Source: Saccopteryx bilineata (lineage: Eukaryota; Chordata; Mammalia; Chiroptera; Emballonuridae). Taken from it: a stretch of 64,000 nucleotides of DNA. This document shows positions 34,018 to 48,434 of this stretch, piece after piece (position 1 is the first letter of the stretch; each line of letters begins with the position of its first letter). A program made the position numbers and the translations under genes. The DNA is taken from the NCBI RefSeq assembly GCF_036850765.1, contig NC_089492.1, positions 99,839,022 to 99,903,021 of the forward strand, read 5' to 3'. The notes under the pieces were generated by a model. That model was not told the origin of the DNA, searched no databases, and was given only the letters and a program-made list of their open reading frames with translations.

Positions 34018-34112
34018 CTGGCTGGTTGCCTTTTGTGGATTTGTCAAGGCAGCGAGTCAACAGGAAGAGTATATCAATATACACAGCTCTGGTCACCAAG
34101 CATGGATTTTGC
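34018..34112 (-). CDS. THADA: THADA internal exon 2 of 7
   Basis: A 95-bp coding exon on the minus strand. The acceptor CTTTCTAG precedes GCAAAATCC and the donor is GTATGATT. The first base completes the Arg left by the exon at 55.2 kb. The peptide is then QNPCLVTRAVYIDILFLL, TRCLDKSTKGNQP, with one base (G) carried over. That single base joins the two leading bases of the exon ending at 15016 to make Val, so the phases on both sides agree. The sequence has the Leu-rich helical character of an ARM/HEAT repeat. It stands alone, with 21 kb of intron before it and 19 kb after it, which makes it easy to miss. The flanking match to mammalian THADA is strong but remembered, not searched. Confidence 0.92.
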
Positions 34113-34959
34113 CTAGAAAGGTAAAGAATAGAAAATAAATTAATATTTCTCTCCCTGAGGCCCAGGTCACAGAAAAGAGAGAGTGGGTGTTTTCTACCAG
34201 GCATGTCATGAGACCTACAGAGTTACAGCAAATACTAAAAAAGAACGATAATCACCAATAGTGAGAACACATCAGTAAGTCCAGTGGGAAAAAAAGAGAT
34301 GGAGATCAGGGCTATGTGTGTACAAAACAAACAAAACTTGCAAATAAAATAAAAAGAAAACAAACAAAACCCAATATACTATCCCAGTTATCCAAAAATA
34401 AGGAGGTGGGGCGGAGGGAGGACGATATTCTATTATTTTCTTCTTAAGTGAACAAATTTAGGGGAAAAGCCATTGGTCATGAATATCACCCATTTAGCAT
34501 TTTGGAGAAGGAAACCTGCAATCACAAATGACAAATCATTTATCTGTGGACTTAAAATAGCCATCTGGAAAACAAACACATGGAAGCATTAACAAACACT
34601 GGAGCAGACATTCCCAATACTCTTTGACTCACACAAGGGGAAAAATTAGTGGGCTTGGATGTAGGGATCTAGATAAAAAAAAAAAAAAAGAATAACGAAG
34701 ACTTTCTTTTGAGAATGGCACACTGAAGGGCCTCAGTTCATCCTGACCATGAAAAGGGCCCAAACCTCCTCAGTGTACTAATAATTCATCACAAGTAGTA
34801 AAAACAGTAGGGACAGGTCTAGGTTGGAGTTCTGGTTTTGCCACTTATCTTTGTGACCTGAATCAGAGTTCAGACCTGTGCAAAGGGAACCCTAATCATT
34901 TCCGTGAGTTACTGTCCCTGGAAAACAACAACAACAACAAAAAACAATAATTCAAACAA

Positions 34960-36480
34960 TATAATAGGGCATAGTGTGAAAATTAAGTTCCTTTTCTATG
35001 CCCCTACCCTCTACACATAATCTTTTCCGTGAGGCAACCATTACCGCTACTTAGTATATCCTTCCAGGCACATTCTGTTCCTTTACAAGCGTCTATCTAG
35101 AGCTACCCACTTATTTTTGCGTCAATAGTGGTTTACAATATTTGGTAAGTCCTAACTTAAAATCATCAATAGGTCCTGTTACTTTAAATGAAAGGATGTA
35201 TATAACAAAACCAATTTTACCCTAGGCTAATTGATATAAACAAGAGTCAAGTTCATCTTATTAAAGTTATAACATAATGACACTGAAGGAAACCATTATT
35301 GAAGGACCTGCTGTATTAACTTCTGAGCATTACCGTTTTCCACAAATATATTTTGGATATCATTCTATTAAAAACGTAGAGATTTCTCTCATTTAAAAAA
35401 ATGGTTGTAAACCGTTCCATTTCATGGATGTGCTAATCCCTATTGAAACAATTTGGATTATTTAAGATACTTTGCTGAAAACAATGCTGTAATAAATACA
35501 AACGTACATCAGTTCTATGCAGATAAATGAGCACTCAGAGTAGAAATTCCTAGAAACTGAAATGCTGGATCAAGATTTTTGTACATTTAAAATTTCAATT
35601 GATTTTGACAAGATGCTCTCCAAAGAGACTGTACCAATTTACACATTAACCAACAGTGTGTAAGAATTCCAGTTTCCTCACAACCAGACCAACATAGTGC
35701 ATTATTAAACTGACTTTTGCCAAGACTATAAGAAAGAATAGTATCTCATTATTTTAAATTACAATTATTTTATTATAAATGAGGTTGAACATCACTTTAT
35801 ATGCTTTTCAAAAGAGATCCTTGAATCCCATGTACATTATGTTGTTCTTTTCCTTATTGATTTGTAGGAACTCTTTGTATATTAAGGAAATCTGTTTTGT
35901 CACCTGTGTTACAAATATGTTTCGCATTTGTCTTTTAACTTTTTTAAAAAATTCAGTGAGAGGAGGGGAGGCAGAGACAGACTCCTGCATGTGCCCTGAC
36001 TAGGATCCATCTGGCAAGCCCACTAGGGGGTGATGCTCTGCCCATGTGGGGCATTGCTCCATTACAGAGCTTTTCTTAGCAACTGAGGCGAAGGCCATGG
36101 AGCCATCCTCAGTGGCCGGGGCCAACTTGCTCCAATTGAGCATGGTTGTAGAAGGGGGAGAGAGAGAGAGAGACAAAGAGAGACAAAGAGAAGGGGGAGG
36201 GGGAGGAGAAGGGGTGGAGAAGCAGATTGGTGCTTCTCCTGTGTGCCCTGACTGGGAATTGAACTTGGGACCTCTACATACTGGGCCAATGCTCTACCAC
36301 TAAGCCAACTGGCCAGGGCCAGGCCAGTCTTTTAATTTTATAACAACTTAATTTTGCAATTCACAAATGTTTAGTTTTATGCAATTAATACATTAATTTT
36401 TTATTTATGTCTCCTGGGTTTTATATCATGCTTATAAAGTCTACCCTACCCCAGAATTATATATACAATACAAATACATA
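34960..36480 (-). repeat. Antisense L1 remnant split by a SINE
   Basis: L1 antisense text such as aatgctggatcaag, gacaagatgctctccaaa, caacagtgtgtaagaattcc, ttgtaggaactctttgtata and gtcttttaactttt, resuming after the SINE with ataacaacttaatttt. Frames are broken. Confidence 0.75.
35943..36326 (-). repeat. Diverged Rhin-type SINE inside L1
   Basis: The head at about 36318 reads back ggccctggccagttggctta. The body has a long GA run (36155-36210), and the end is near the gtgagaggaggggaggcaga segment. The duplication gtcttttaacttt / gtcttttaatttt lies at 35930-35942 and 36327-36339. Confidence 0.85.
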
Positions 36481-39400
36481 TTTTTAAATTTCCCTCAATT
36501 TTCCTCTAGTAACTTGCAGTTCCATTTTTTTTTATTTTGTTTAATATTTTTTTATTTATTTAAATTTTTTACTCCCAGTCCTGCTCCTATCTCTTGTGTC
36601 TATCTAGTGCCCCCCCCCAGGTCTCTCAATCATAATTTCCTATCCTTACTCTTATACCTACTATGAAAAGCCCACAGTCTATAAAAATTTTTTTAATGAT
36701 ACTGTTTCCAATTCTAGCATTTCCATTGTATAATAGGTAGGACTCACCTGGCCAAAAAAAAGGGCTACTCAAGAAAGAAAGGGATAAAACCCGATGCAGT
36801 GAGTTAATGAGTCATTAGATACCTAGCACTGGGCGGAGTATATGGCCTGCAGACAGCAGACAGAATGCCTCCTAAGCATCCAGCTTTAAGTCAGGTGCTG
36901 GGAGGAGATGCCCACAAAATGATGTCTGATCTTCGAGAATGTTGCCTAGCTATAGAGAGACAGAAATAAAGTCAAACTCTCCCAGAGAGATGTAAGGAAT
37001 TAAGAGCAAAAACAAATCAGGGTGGACTGGAGAAATGGAAAGGGTTTATGAAGATGTATTCCAACAGGGCCCTGAAAGACGGTACTTTAGACAGACAAGA
37101 AAGCTCATTTTGAGGAGGGGCAATAGATTTGGAAAGGAGTTAGTCTGGCTTGTCTAGGGACCTGGGGAGACCAGACTGGGGAAATGAAAGAATGTGTTGA
37201 GAAGTACGGAACAAGATCAAGGCGACCAGGCTTTCCGAAGGTGGGATACTTTGTGCTAAGTGGACGCTTCTTAGAGCAAAAATGTACTGCCTGCTCCCAT
37301 GAGGTCTTACAGAGTCAGAGCTTCTAACCCTGGATGTTTTTGTCTGTGGAACCAACTATAAAGGGGCATGTTGGGGGAACTGGTTTGACTTTAAAGTCTG
37401 ATGAGGAGCTTAGTTTCCATATTTTTAGCTAAGTTAATATATATTTTTAAAAATGTCTAAATGAACAGAAGAAAGTCTGGCAATCTTTAAAAGCCCCCTG
37501 CCAAGCTGGAGTGTTCTGCGTCTTTTCTTGACCTGGCGCAGGCTGGCGACCTGGGACACTTCACGGACCATCTGACTGCTCCCCTAACTGTGAAGCCCTG
37601 GGCCAAGTCTGAGGTAACCAACAAGATCATGGGAGGTTCCCTCAAATGCTGCTGCGTTTGATTCCAGGAAACAGAGGATCTGGGCCACAAAGCAGCCCAT
37701 CCATGGCTTCTCCTCCGAGACTGAGTCAGGAGATTCTGGCGAGCCGCCCACCGTTCCTGGCTCCACCCTTGAGCACCGCCGCAGCCACAACCACAGCCAC
37801 ATAACATGCCTGTCTGGAGTCAGCTCTGGGCTTTGCTCTCAACTGGCTTCTAAGTCAGGAAAATAATTTTTTTCCTCTCTCTTTTTCGCACTATTACTTG
37901 GTGTTTGTTCTGACTTGGAAATGGTACACTGTGAGTTCAGGGTGAGCCAGAGGTTTGTTCTTGGTCTGTCAAGCCACTTTGATGATGGGAATAAAATCCT
38001 GGGAAGACCAAGCCAGCTGGACAAGAAACTAAGCCACAGGGCTTTGGTGGGCTTGGGGCTTTTTCCTACCCCCAAATGGAAAAAACCTGGCATGGGACAT
38101 AGTATAGTGAAGATTTAGAGTGTTTAAAAAAAACTCTGAAGTGGTCTGGGTCTAACAGATGGGCTGAAAAGCAGCAAACAGCATAACAGTGGCTTTAGAA
38201 GGAGTAGTAGGAATCAGGTACTATGAGGACTAAGGTTAATTACATATATAAAACGAAACAAAGGGCTTGTTAAGAATCCTGCTTTCTTCCTTTTTTTTTT
38301 TTTTAATCATTTGTCTCTTGACAAATATCTGCCCAAGAACATGATTAATATTTTTCTGCCTTGGGAAATTTCTGAACTTCATTAAACCTCCTGCCCTCTC
38401 TCCTGGAAGTTGGGGGGAGGCAGAAAGCAGGGCAGAGAGAGGAGGGCTTCCCAGACACGTCCACAATGGCCCTAGTGTCTAGAGGACAGCAGGAGCTCTT
38501 GGGAAGTCTGTGATAAATTATTCACTTCTCCTTTCCCTTCCGGAATCCCAGTGGCTGCAGAGCGTTTTAACTGAGGACCATTCATTCAGAAAACATTTAC
38601 TAACAGGCAACTGAGAGCCAGGAATAGTGCCCGTGTTTGGAAATGGGAAGGTGAAATGATCCAGTGACACAGTCACTGCCCTCAAGGAACTTAGAGTCCT
38701 GAACAGTGTTTTCCAAACTGTAGGTTATGATCCATTTTGTTGGTTATGAAATCAACTAGTGGCTAGTGACCAGCATAAGAGGAAGAAAGGAAAGGAGGGA
38801 GGAGGGCAAGAAAGGAAGGAAGGGGAGAGCAAGCTAGGGAAGTGAGGCAAGAGAAAAATGTAACTGGAGTGCATCAAAGTAATAAAGGCAGGATTGTCTC
38901 CTTCTCTTATAAAGTCCTCGCCCAGAATGAGGTTTTAATAAACTCATATGTAAGATGTAAATAATTTATGAACTATAATAATTTTAAGTAAAAATGTTGA
39001 TAGATTTGTTCTAACTCCTTTCTTTTTCTTGTTCAGGTAATAAACTACCCTGCATTATACTAAATGGTATCAATATCAATAGGTTTATGTTGGTATACAA
39101 AATGATGGATATGTTGAAAGAGAACAGTCTTGAACTTAAATATGCTAAATCTTGAGTAAATACACCTCGGTTGCATTTTTTAGACTGTTCATATAGATGT
39201 TATTAAAATTTCAAACTGCAAGATTTCATATACACACACAGAACACAGAAACACATTAGGTAATATGTAAAACGTACTTTTTTATTGTGAATGTCCATTA
39301 AGCAATGTTGAAAGCCACTAGATTAGAAACATACAACCAGACACAGTAGAGTGTGATAAGTGCCCCGAAGGAGGGGCCAACAGAGTGAAAGTTAAAGATG

Positions 39401-40691
39401 GTAGAGGAGAAAACTTTGGTGGAGGTGGGTGAGTGAGGAAGGGACTTGGCAGAGAGCTGGAGAGTGAGGGAGAATCCGGTGACAGAGCATCGATCAGCAA
39501 AGTAACCAAAGCAGAGGAAGCACAACGTGTCCAAAGACTTGGGTACATGACATGTTTGGCAAATAACAAGAAGAGCAAAGAGGAACAGTAGGAAATGACA
39601 GAGGATGAGTGAAGTGTCCCAAACAGCAGAGCTTAGAAGTGATTTTTTTTTAGAAGTGATCTTTAAGAACTCCAGAAATGCCAAAGGGTTTAAGTTCTCA
39701 GCGGGACCCCACAGCCCAAACCACACTGGAGAATGGGGATCCCCACTCACTACTGTGAAGCCTTGGTGGGCTCCCTGGAAGGGACACAGTTCATAGTGAA
39801 TGTACTAAACTCTTCCAGAAAAATCCACTGCCATCTTCAGAGGGTTGGCTACAGCTGTTCTGGCTTCAGACTGCTCATGTCTGTTAAGGTCACTAACTCG
39901 AGAGAGTGCACCTGGACTTCAACAGAGACAGGGTTTGAGGTCACTTCAGTCCCCAGGGAACTCCTCCCCCAGAATCCTGGTTAGACTCATGGCTTAACTT
40001 TATTAACCTAGAAACACTTACTGAGCACCATGGGGGATATCCTACTTGGGACAGAAGAGGAGGGAGAGAACGAAGTTCTGGTTTTCCAGAGCTTATGGCC
40101 TTGTGCATGCACGCTTGTGCGGGGGCGCAGTGCACGTGAAAAAAAAAATACACCAGAAACCGTAAGAGGGAATGTTATTAAGGAGGGATCTGGAGACAGA
40201 GAAGGATTGGCCAATGAAAGGAAAGAAGTAATTCCAGGCAGGAAAGAGAGTTCAATGGAGCAAAGATACAAAGGTGGGAACGTGCTTGCCACATGCAGGG
40301 ACGAAGGCAGACCAGAAAATCAAATAGGTGCAGCTGACAAGCTTGATGGCTTAGAATGACCGTGGGTCTCTAGTCCTAGCAGGGGCTCCTCACAAACCCA
40401 CTGCAGGCTCTCCATAGGCCCACTCCTCCTCAGGTCTCCCCTGTTCTCAACCACAATGAGCAAAAAGCATCCACAGCCTCTTACCAGAGAGCCAGCAGGG
40501 GGGTTAATGAAGCTATGTCCTGGGACCACCTCCAAGCCCAAACTAGTCTGGAAAGAAGAGAACCAGGAGAAGAGAGGGAAAGTGGGTGGGGAATAGAGAG
40601 AAGGCAGATGAGAAGTAGGAGGAGGGGAAAAGAGAAGACTAATGATGGATGGAAAGTGGTTGTAGAGGGAGAGGAAATAGTTAGTCTATAA

Positions 40692-40910
40692 CAGTGGTTT
40701 TCAACCTTTTTACACTTGGGGACCAGTGAAAGTAGGCAAATTATTTTGGGGACCACTAAGGCAGAAATCACCCTGAGCATAAGCAAATCTGACTAAGATC
40801 ATTGGGTCTATAATCTTCATACAACACAGGGTGGTTAACTCTTTCACAGACCAGCACAAAATTTCTGGTGGGCTGGCACCGGTTGGTGGACCAGTGGTTG
40901 AAATATACTG
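40692..40910. mobile_element. hAT-type MITE, 219 bp
   Basis: Starts cagtggttttcaaccttttt and ends aaatatactg with a ccagtggttgaaa stretch. The 8-bp duplication gtctataa / gtctgtaa (40684-40691 and 40911-40918) has one mismatch. No coding capacity. Confidence 0.75.
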
Positions 40911-40984
40911 GTCTGTAACATGTTCCCACATCCTGCTAAAAACGGTCCTCACCCCCATCCCCACCTAGCAGCTGACCATATCCA

Positions 40985-41105
40985 GCCACATCATGCCCTT
41001 TATTTAAACCTCACTTCAAAGCCTGTCCTCTAGGAAACCTTCCCTGACTAACCATCAGAAACCAGCCTCCAAGGACAATCTGAAGGTCTGACTTGATAAA
41101 GGATA
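40985..41105. repeat. L2-like fragment
   Basis: The text aaacctcacttcaaagcctg and aggaaaccttccctgacta is typical of L2 3' ends. Boundaries are approximate. Confidence 0.55.
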
Positions 41106-42729
41106 TTTGGTTGACCTTCCTTTGGTCTCCCCAAGGTCCCACTGGCCATCTCTGTAGTCCCAGGCAGTTCAAGTCTCTACAATGGTGGCTGTCTGCAGAC
41201 CAGACGCTGCCTCTCCTTACATTTGGTTATAAAAGGAAGAGCTGCTGTGGTTAGGAGCCAGGAGGTACTTCTTTGATGCAGGCCACAGTCAGTCATATAA
41301 ATGTGCAAGTGTAAATGAAATAAAAAGAACCCCTGTCTCCCTTCTGATTTCCATTTTTATCCCAGCCCCCAGCCAAGCAACCATCATATGGCATTCTTAG
41401 AAAAACAATAGGGGATTTGTTTAAATCAAGATGCCAAATGGTCATGAATTGCAGAATATATATTTTTAAACAAGTTATTTTCCCCCACTGTAACATCCAG
41501 AATTTAGAACTGCATGCGGGGCCAGCTGGCAGCGGTGTGCAGGGCCTGGCTGGCTACCAGGGACTGCTCATTTACCTTGCCCTCCCTGGGGCGGGGTGGG
41601 GTGGGGGCAAAGCTGCATTTTTATGTTATGTTCTAACTTCTATCCAGCCTTTCTTGGTCTGGAGCTCTTCAAGTGTTTATACTCACAATCCACACATATA
41701 AGCTTCCCCATAGCCCTCCTACTTGGATTTTCCTTTTAAAGTGAAGCCATCTTCGTGCCCTGTGCTGGTGGGTGACCAGTTTATAGGGAATTCTTATTGG
41801 GCGGCCATGCACAAAGCAAGGGCAACAGGAGCTGTGCGTGTGCCCAGGAAGGAACACACGTCCCAACCATGTACTGCAGAGCACAAGGGGCTTTCCCTGG
41901 AAAAGCAGTTTCTAATCCTGGGGGATGGAATCTGAAAACAGAGGGCCTTAACCACTTGACCAGGGTCCCGGGTAGAACTCAGCACGGCCCAGGCAGTCTG
42001 CGGAAGGCACTTCTTGGGTCAGGGTCGAACCACAAGCCTCTGCTTCCTTGGGAATGTCACTGCTCAAGAGCAGCCCACGCGGTCAATGCCAAAGCTTTGC
42101 CCTTCCCTCCATTCAGGTTCACCTGCCTTTTCAGAGGGCCCTCAGCGAGCTCCCCACACCCCAGAGGCCCTCATATTTTTCCATCTTTCTATGAGGGCAT
42201 CTTTTTCTCATTAATGTACTAACACTCAAGTTATGTGCAGAGAATGAGGCAAAAGAGCCTTGTGTGGGACTTGGGATTTGTTCAAAGCCTGGGGAAACCG
42301 TTTTAGAGGGTGTATGTTTTTTATTCCTTTTATGAGAGATGCATGTTTCCCCCCCTCTGTGACTTGTTTAAAAGTAAAGTTTAATATGCTGCCAGAGAAA
42401 TTGCTGGTTAATAACTTAATAAGCTACGTGCTAGGAATTATGGGAGAAAAGTAGTATCCAAGAGAACTTTTATTGTAAGGTTTGGGGCTTGAGGATATAT
42501 AGCTTCAGTTATTATATAAAATGCTAACAGAAGTCCCCTTCTTTTTAAATTTTACTTTCTCTCTAGGATTACAGAAAAAGATAAATAAGTGAGGTGAATG
42601 AAAACTTCAAGAAGCTGCATGAGAAATCTGTATGTTGATCACAAGGTGAGAATTTCAACCAGCATAGTCAACAGAACTGTGCTAACGTGAACCTGGCAAA
42701 GTATACACTTGGACATTAGCCCTGGCCAT

Positions 42730-42960
42730 GACAGTAACAACGATAATAATAATATCAATGGCACTTTATTAAAAGTTTTATCTTCAAAAAAGACTCCTGT
42801 TTTATCTTTATTAAGTTCTTAAGAGAGAAGAAAAATATTATTATTTTTAAAGGGCATTATTATTCCCATTTTTACAAATCCACAAAGTAACTCATATAGC
42901 TCAAGTGACCTACCCAAGATTGGGTCAGAAACCAAGAATAGAATCAAGGTTTTCCAGACA
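42730..42960. repeat. MIR
   Basis: Contains attattcccatttttacaaa and agctcaagtgacctacccaa, the MIR core and 3' end, in diverged form. Confidence 0.7.
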
Positions 42961-44519
42961 AATTGTATCAGTGTGTCCCAAACACAATCAGATAAAAGTG
43001 AGGCGCTGTGCCAAACAACCAGAGTATTTTGGTTTGCAGCCACGCGCTCTGGTGTTGTGTCCTGGTGGCCGTCTGCTGAAATGCAAGGCTCCGAGCTGGG
43101 CCGTTTGTGCAAGGGCCAACATAAAGGTCTATTTTCAACATGGCTGGTTACGCTGATAAGGACTTCATTATTTGACAATAGGTATTTCATATATTTGCCT
43201 ACCTCTTTTATACTTTCACTCCCATTGCTGACCATGTCCTTCCCTGCCCTTATCTATTTCACATGGTCATTCTAGAGTGCCCCACTTTAGAGATAAAAAC
43301 TGATGCCCCCCCCAAAAAAACCCTACAAGCCATACTATCATTGGTTAAGTAACTGAGCCAGGGCCAGAACCCACACCTGCTAACCTTGAGTGTATTCTGC
43401 CTCACCTCAACTTCAGAAGGTGTGTTCACAGGCTAGAGGCTTCTCCATTCTTTAATTGCCTCTCAGAATTATCCTCCCTGTAGTCACCTGGAACAGAGGG
43501 CCTTGGGCTGGTGAGGGTCCCTTCAGGTTCAGGGCGGGAGCCCTGGAGTAAGCTCCTGCAGCTGTGTGGGAAGGTACTATTTCCACAGGCCTGCAGGCCA
43601 GTCCTCGGCCAAGGAAGCCTGGACACATCACTGGCAGCTGAGAGCAGGCAGGATGGTGAAGCTCTGGAGGGTCTCTCTCAAAGCCGTTCCACTGGCCCAC
43701 TCACATGAGATCATCCCACATGCCTGAAAAGCCCTCCTGGAGGCAGCCCAAAGTGTGGCCACACAGGGTGAGTGTACCAGGACCGAGTTAGCTCAATAGA
43801 GGGCGGAGAAGCAAGAGGCTAAATGAGGCCTAAAGAAGCCCTCCCGCCAGGCCTGCGTGTTACCTGAAAGCCTGTCCTCAGAGTTACTGACTTCAGTTAA
43901 AGGTTCTGTCTCTAAAAGATTGCTACTAAAAAACAAGTGTATGACCCAGGCGAATGAGCTTATTTACATATTAGATCTTAGTAACGTTAGTATGATTTGT
44001 TGGTTAGATCAAGCAGCAGGCAGCTAGCTAGCTGAGAGTAGATTTCTGGGGCAAGGGGATCTAGAATAGCTAAGTTATGATGGCAAGGTCTAGATCATGG
44101 GTCCCTGCCCAAGGAGGGAAGCTCTAGAGAGAGAGCCTTGGGCAGCCCCAGGCATGGGGTTGCGTATCTGCTATGAGGATCATCAGGCTGCATGGAGGAA
44201 GAAAGTGGATCAAGAGGCAAAAAATAAATTTGCTAATTCCATCCCTAACTTGGGCCATCTCCAGAGCCAGCCACATCTGTCAACTGGAAGAAATCACCTA
44301 CCCCCTGTGTTTATTTCCTCATCTACAAATACTGGTTTGGATTAGATCCTTGTTTTGAAGCAGAGAATCAGAATGCTACTCTTAGTCCCTTCTGGGGCTC
44401 CCAATGGGCAAGAGGCCATGCTGGTGGGCCTTCAGGCCCCCATCCTAGCTTGTACCACTTTTCCTATTGCTTCTAACTTCAACATCTTGAACTTCCACTT
44501 TGGCTTCTTCTTTTTCTTT

Positions 44520-44746
44520 AGTGAGAAGAGGGGAAGCAAAGACAGATTCCTGCATGCACCCAACCAGGATACACCCAGCAAGCCCATTAGGGAGCGATGC
44601 TCTGCCCATCTGGTACATTACTCCATTGCTCAGCAACCAAGCTCTTCCTAGTGCTCGAGGCAGAGGCCATGGAATCATCCTCAGCACCCAAGGCCAACTC
44701 ATTCCAATAGAGCCATGGCTGTAGAAGTGGAACAGAGGAGGAGGAG

Positions 44747-44793
<47 letters not shown>

Positions 44794-44918
44794 AGAAGCG
44801 AGAAGAGAAGGGATGGAGAAGTAGATGGGTGCTTCTCCTGTGTGCCCGGACCAGGAATTGAACTTGGGACATCCACATGCCAGGCTGACATTCTACCTCT
44901 GAGCAAACTGGCCAGGAC
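44520..44918 (-). repeat. Diverged Rhin-type SINE with GA expansion
   Basis: The head at 44918 reads back gtcctggccagtttgctcag. The normal GA-rich block is expanded to (AG)n at about 44749-44789. It is the only SINE between 36.4 and 53.7 kb. Confidence 0.85.
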
Positions 44919-45259
44919 TACTTAAGCTTCTGTTTGAAGAAAGGAATCCACTTGATTAGAGGATCTCTAAATTCACTTTCCTGCTATCCATTCTGTGGCT
45001 CTACGATCCTCTCAGCAATACTGAGAAGCTGCAGCAAGCAGCATCTCTGCTCCCATTACTAGCTGCCCAGGTAGGCAACAGGGGCTTCCAGGTGACAGAC
45101 AGAGAGCCGGTGGGTTGCTATCGGGGGCTTCTGTTAAACCTCTAGGAAGGGCTGGAAATTTTGTTGATCACTGGGAAAGGCTGGAAAGATTACATACAAT
45201 CCTCAGTATATATCCTATGCATGGAGATAGCAGCCTATTTGCTAGTATAAACCTGAGAT

Positions 45260-45600
45260 TATTGACTTCCTTTTAACTCAATGGATCAAATCCAAATTCT
45301 TTTGGCTGACATTTAAGGCCTGCTACAACTGGTCTCTTATCAAATCTCGTACTGCCTTCCAAAATACAGCACATCTTCTTCACTCTGTCCCCTCACTGGC
45401 CCACCATGTATCACATGCATTCTCAACAGTATGACACTGCACACTTTGTCCACCAATTTGAACTGCTCTTTCCCACTGCCTTTGGGATTTCCAAGTCACA
45501 CCCATGCTCCAAGACCCATCTCAAATACCTACCTACCCTAGAAAGCCTTCCCTAACTATCCAAGTTCACATTTTTTTTCTGACTTCTTGTGCTTATTATA
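45260..45600. repeat. L2-like fragment
   Basis: Reads aaggcctgctacaactggtc, cactgcctttgggatttcc and gaaagccttccctaacta in the order of an L2 3' end. Confidence 0.6.
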
Positions 45601-45879
45601 TGTACTACAGAATTAGAACTTCTGTATGAACATCACTGTGGCTTATTTCACAAAGATAAGCTTTCTTTTCAACTAGATTGGAACATAACTAAACCCCGAT
45701 AATAGACACTCTATTATATACGATTAAAGTGCCTTCCACAAGCTGAGCACTGTATTAAGACTCCTTTCCTTGTACTTGGGCAATGAGACCATCAAAATTT
45801 ACTTAGCAACATAGGTTTTATACCAGTCTAATCTAACTCATTCCTCAGTCAAAATGAGCTTTATCTAACAGTTGAATCT

Positions 45880-46100
45880 CACCATGCCTTTCAAGACTTC
45901 TTCCTCCTAGAAGACTTCTTTGACATTCCACAGCACCCCCCCTCCCATGCTGGCCCCTGTAACATGCTCTGTCTGCATTCCAACATTTATCAAATTCATA
46001 CTTATATACAGCTAATTAAATCCATACTTGTCTTATTTACTCTGAAGTAGGGACAATATCATTCATCTCTATATTCCCCACTACGCCTTGCTTTGTGCTG
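45880..46100. repeat. L2-like fragment
   Basis: Contains aagacttctttgacattcc and acttatatacagctaatta with ctgaagtagggacaatatc, resembling another diverged L2 3' end. Confidence 0.45.
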
Positions 46101-48434
46101 CTTGCAAATCTGAATTGGCTTGAATTCATTTGGAATGGTTCAACGAAGGTAACCAAGGTGTTGATTTATCCAAAAGATGGAGCAAGTTACATGCTACAGG
46201 GAAAAACCCTCACCATATTAGACTTTTACATAATATCATGAAAATGTGTTGAGGACACTTAAAGCCTGCACTCCCTTGAAATCTGGGCAATGACACCATC
46301 GCCCAAAACTTCCAACAGCAATACCCCAATAAGCCAAGAGCTACAAGCGGAGCAAGACAGATGATTTCTGAGCCCTTTATCAAACTAATTGCCATCTCCA
46401 GTTAGGTTTGCAGATGTCTATCTTCAAAAGTAGAAAGCATCAACAGTTGGGGAATGAATTCTTGATATACAGTTGCATAAAAGAGCTATTTTTATTCTTG
46501 CTTGCAATACGAAGAAACTTTGATCTTGGGCAACTTGCTCAAACGCTCAGTTTAATATATTGACCACTTCTGACTGCTCTTACCAACTAGTTTCCACAAG
46601 CTCAGCCCGTCAACAAGAAATACCTCATATATCCTCAAGCTTCGCTTCTTCTCAACAGCTTATTCCTTCAAGACTTGACATATTTTTAAAAGGACTATCG
46701 AATGAAAATGTTTTGTACCTTCTCCATTGGTTTGGGTTAAGATATGTTAACTTGATGTTTCTCTCTGTTTTTAAAAAATACAAACAGGATCTCATCCCGA
46801 GATATTGTGACCTTAAACATTCCTGAGAAGTCTGAAAGGGAAGCGGACAAATGTCAACAAGCTTGGGTCTAAAATATACCAACTTCATTTCTCTCATCAT
46901 TCAAGCATGCGTGAGGCTCAAGGAGACTGAATAGGCTGAGTTAGAGGATTAAAAGGGGGTCCTAATGAGAACCTGTCTCTCCAACAAATCTGGGGGTTGA
47001 AAGAAAAGCAATTTAAAAAAAGGGGGATAGAGGGAAGTACTGGGAAAACTTTTATTTTGATAGAAAAAGAAAAAGGAAGCGCAAAGAAGAAACAAACCAA
47101 CAGCGAAACCCAACCCCCAGCAATGCCTGGAAACGTGCTGTTACTAACCTTCCCCGTTCAGACTTGCTTCCCTTAAAGTTTTGGCAGGGACCACAAATGA
47201 TAGCTTTAAAATGCCACATGATCATCTGAATATTTTAACAATCTTTCTTGACTGGATTCATTTCAGTGGCATGGGACTAAGAGCAACCTGCAGCTGTGGC
47301 AAAGGACTGAGGGCTCTATTTCAAGTACAGTAGTTACGAAAGAAGACCTCTTCCTTTGGGAGGGGACAAGTCCAAGAGACATGAGGGATTTGGGAAGGGC
47401 TAAGGACAGTGGGAAAATGGAATCAGATCTCACCCCCAATATTCCTGCCTGGGAAGCGCCGTCCTTGTGTGAATAAATCTGGTGGTTAGAAAATAAATGC
47501 TGTCTTCAGCTGTAAAGCAAAACAGAATCCTAAACCAGAACTTCTGCAGCTGGCCACAGACCCCCCCATGGGGAAGAACAGCGATTGCCACACAAAAGCT
47601 GGCCTAGCTTTGTCTCTGGAAGCATATTTTCCTCACATATTGAAATCCACAGGGCAATGGGACCTCAAGGAGCATTCCTCTCAGCTTAGTGGGGACCATT
47701 CAGTAAGAGAGAAAATGGGGAGAACGGATGAGGGCATGGGGAAGGGCTGGACGGGGAAGGACCTGCAGAAGTGACTGGAAGGGTAGGTACTGGGCAGTGG
47801 AAGAGTCGAGGAGGAGCTTGTGCGGGTGACCCGGGAGTGTCCAGAGCACTGAGGTCCCTCAGCTGTACAAGAAAGGAGATGGGTCATATAGTTCATAATT
47901 TTTGCAAATAAGAAGTAACTGGGGGTAACAAATCATTCAGTCTAGTACAAGGAGTAGGTCTTTAATAAACATGAGCTCCCTCCACCAACTGTTCCCCACC
48001 ATCAGCATTGTTTTATTCAAACATTTATTTCCCAAGGTTGCTTTTCTTATGACCTTGGGACCTTACTGGGAGCCTGTTTTTCTCACCAGAATATCAGGCT
48101 GTTATTTTTCAAAATGATAACTACTCACTGCATGCCAACAAAGCACTGATCCTAGCGCAGGCGCTGAGGCTGCTGGGATGGCTGCCCAGGCGAGGGAGTG
48201 TGGACTCCCAGGAGAGCGCCAGGGCCATGCGGCCCCTCAGTGCAGGTCACTCCAGGTGGGCGGGGAAAGGATTCTGGGGTGACTCCTGCAGTAGCCTCAG
48301 CCCCATCCTGTGGCTTCAAGCTTCAGTACCAACCCTTGAGAATGAGGATGTGAGGTGCGAGTATTTCCAAGAGGGGGCTGGATGATCACAGTGCCTGATA
48401 CTCTGGCCCTCGGCCTTGGGAAGATGTACTTTGT

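Noticed and set aside
39298..39750. 150-aa minus-strand open frame with hydrophobic stretches
   Set aside because: Low-complexity Ser/Leu/Phe-rich content from a GA-rich plus strand, no recognisable domain and no start or poly-A context.
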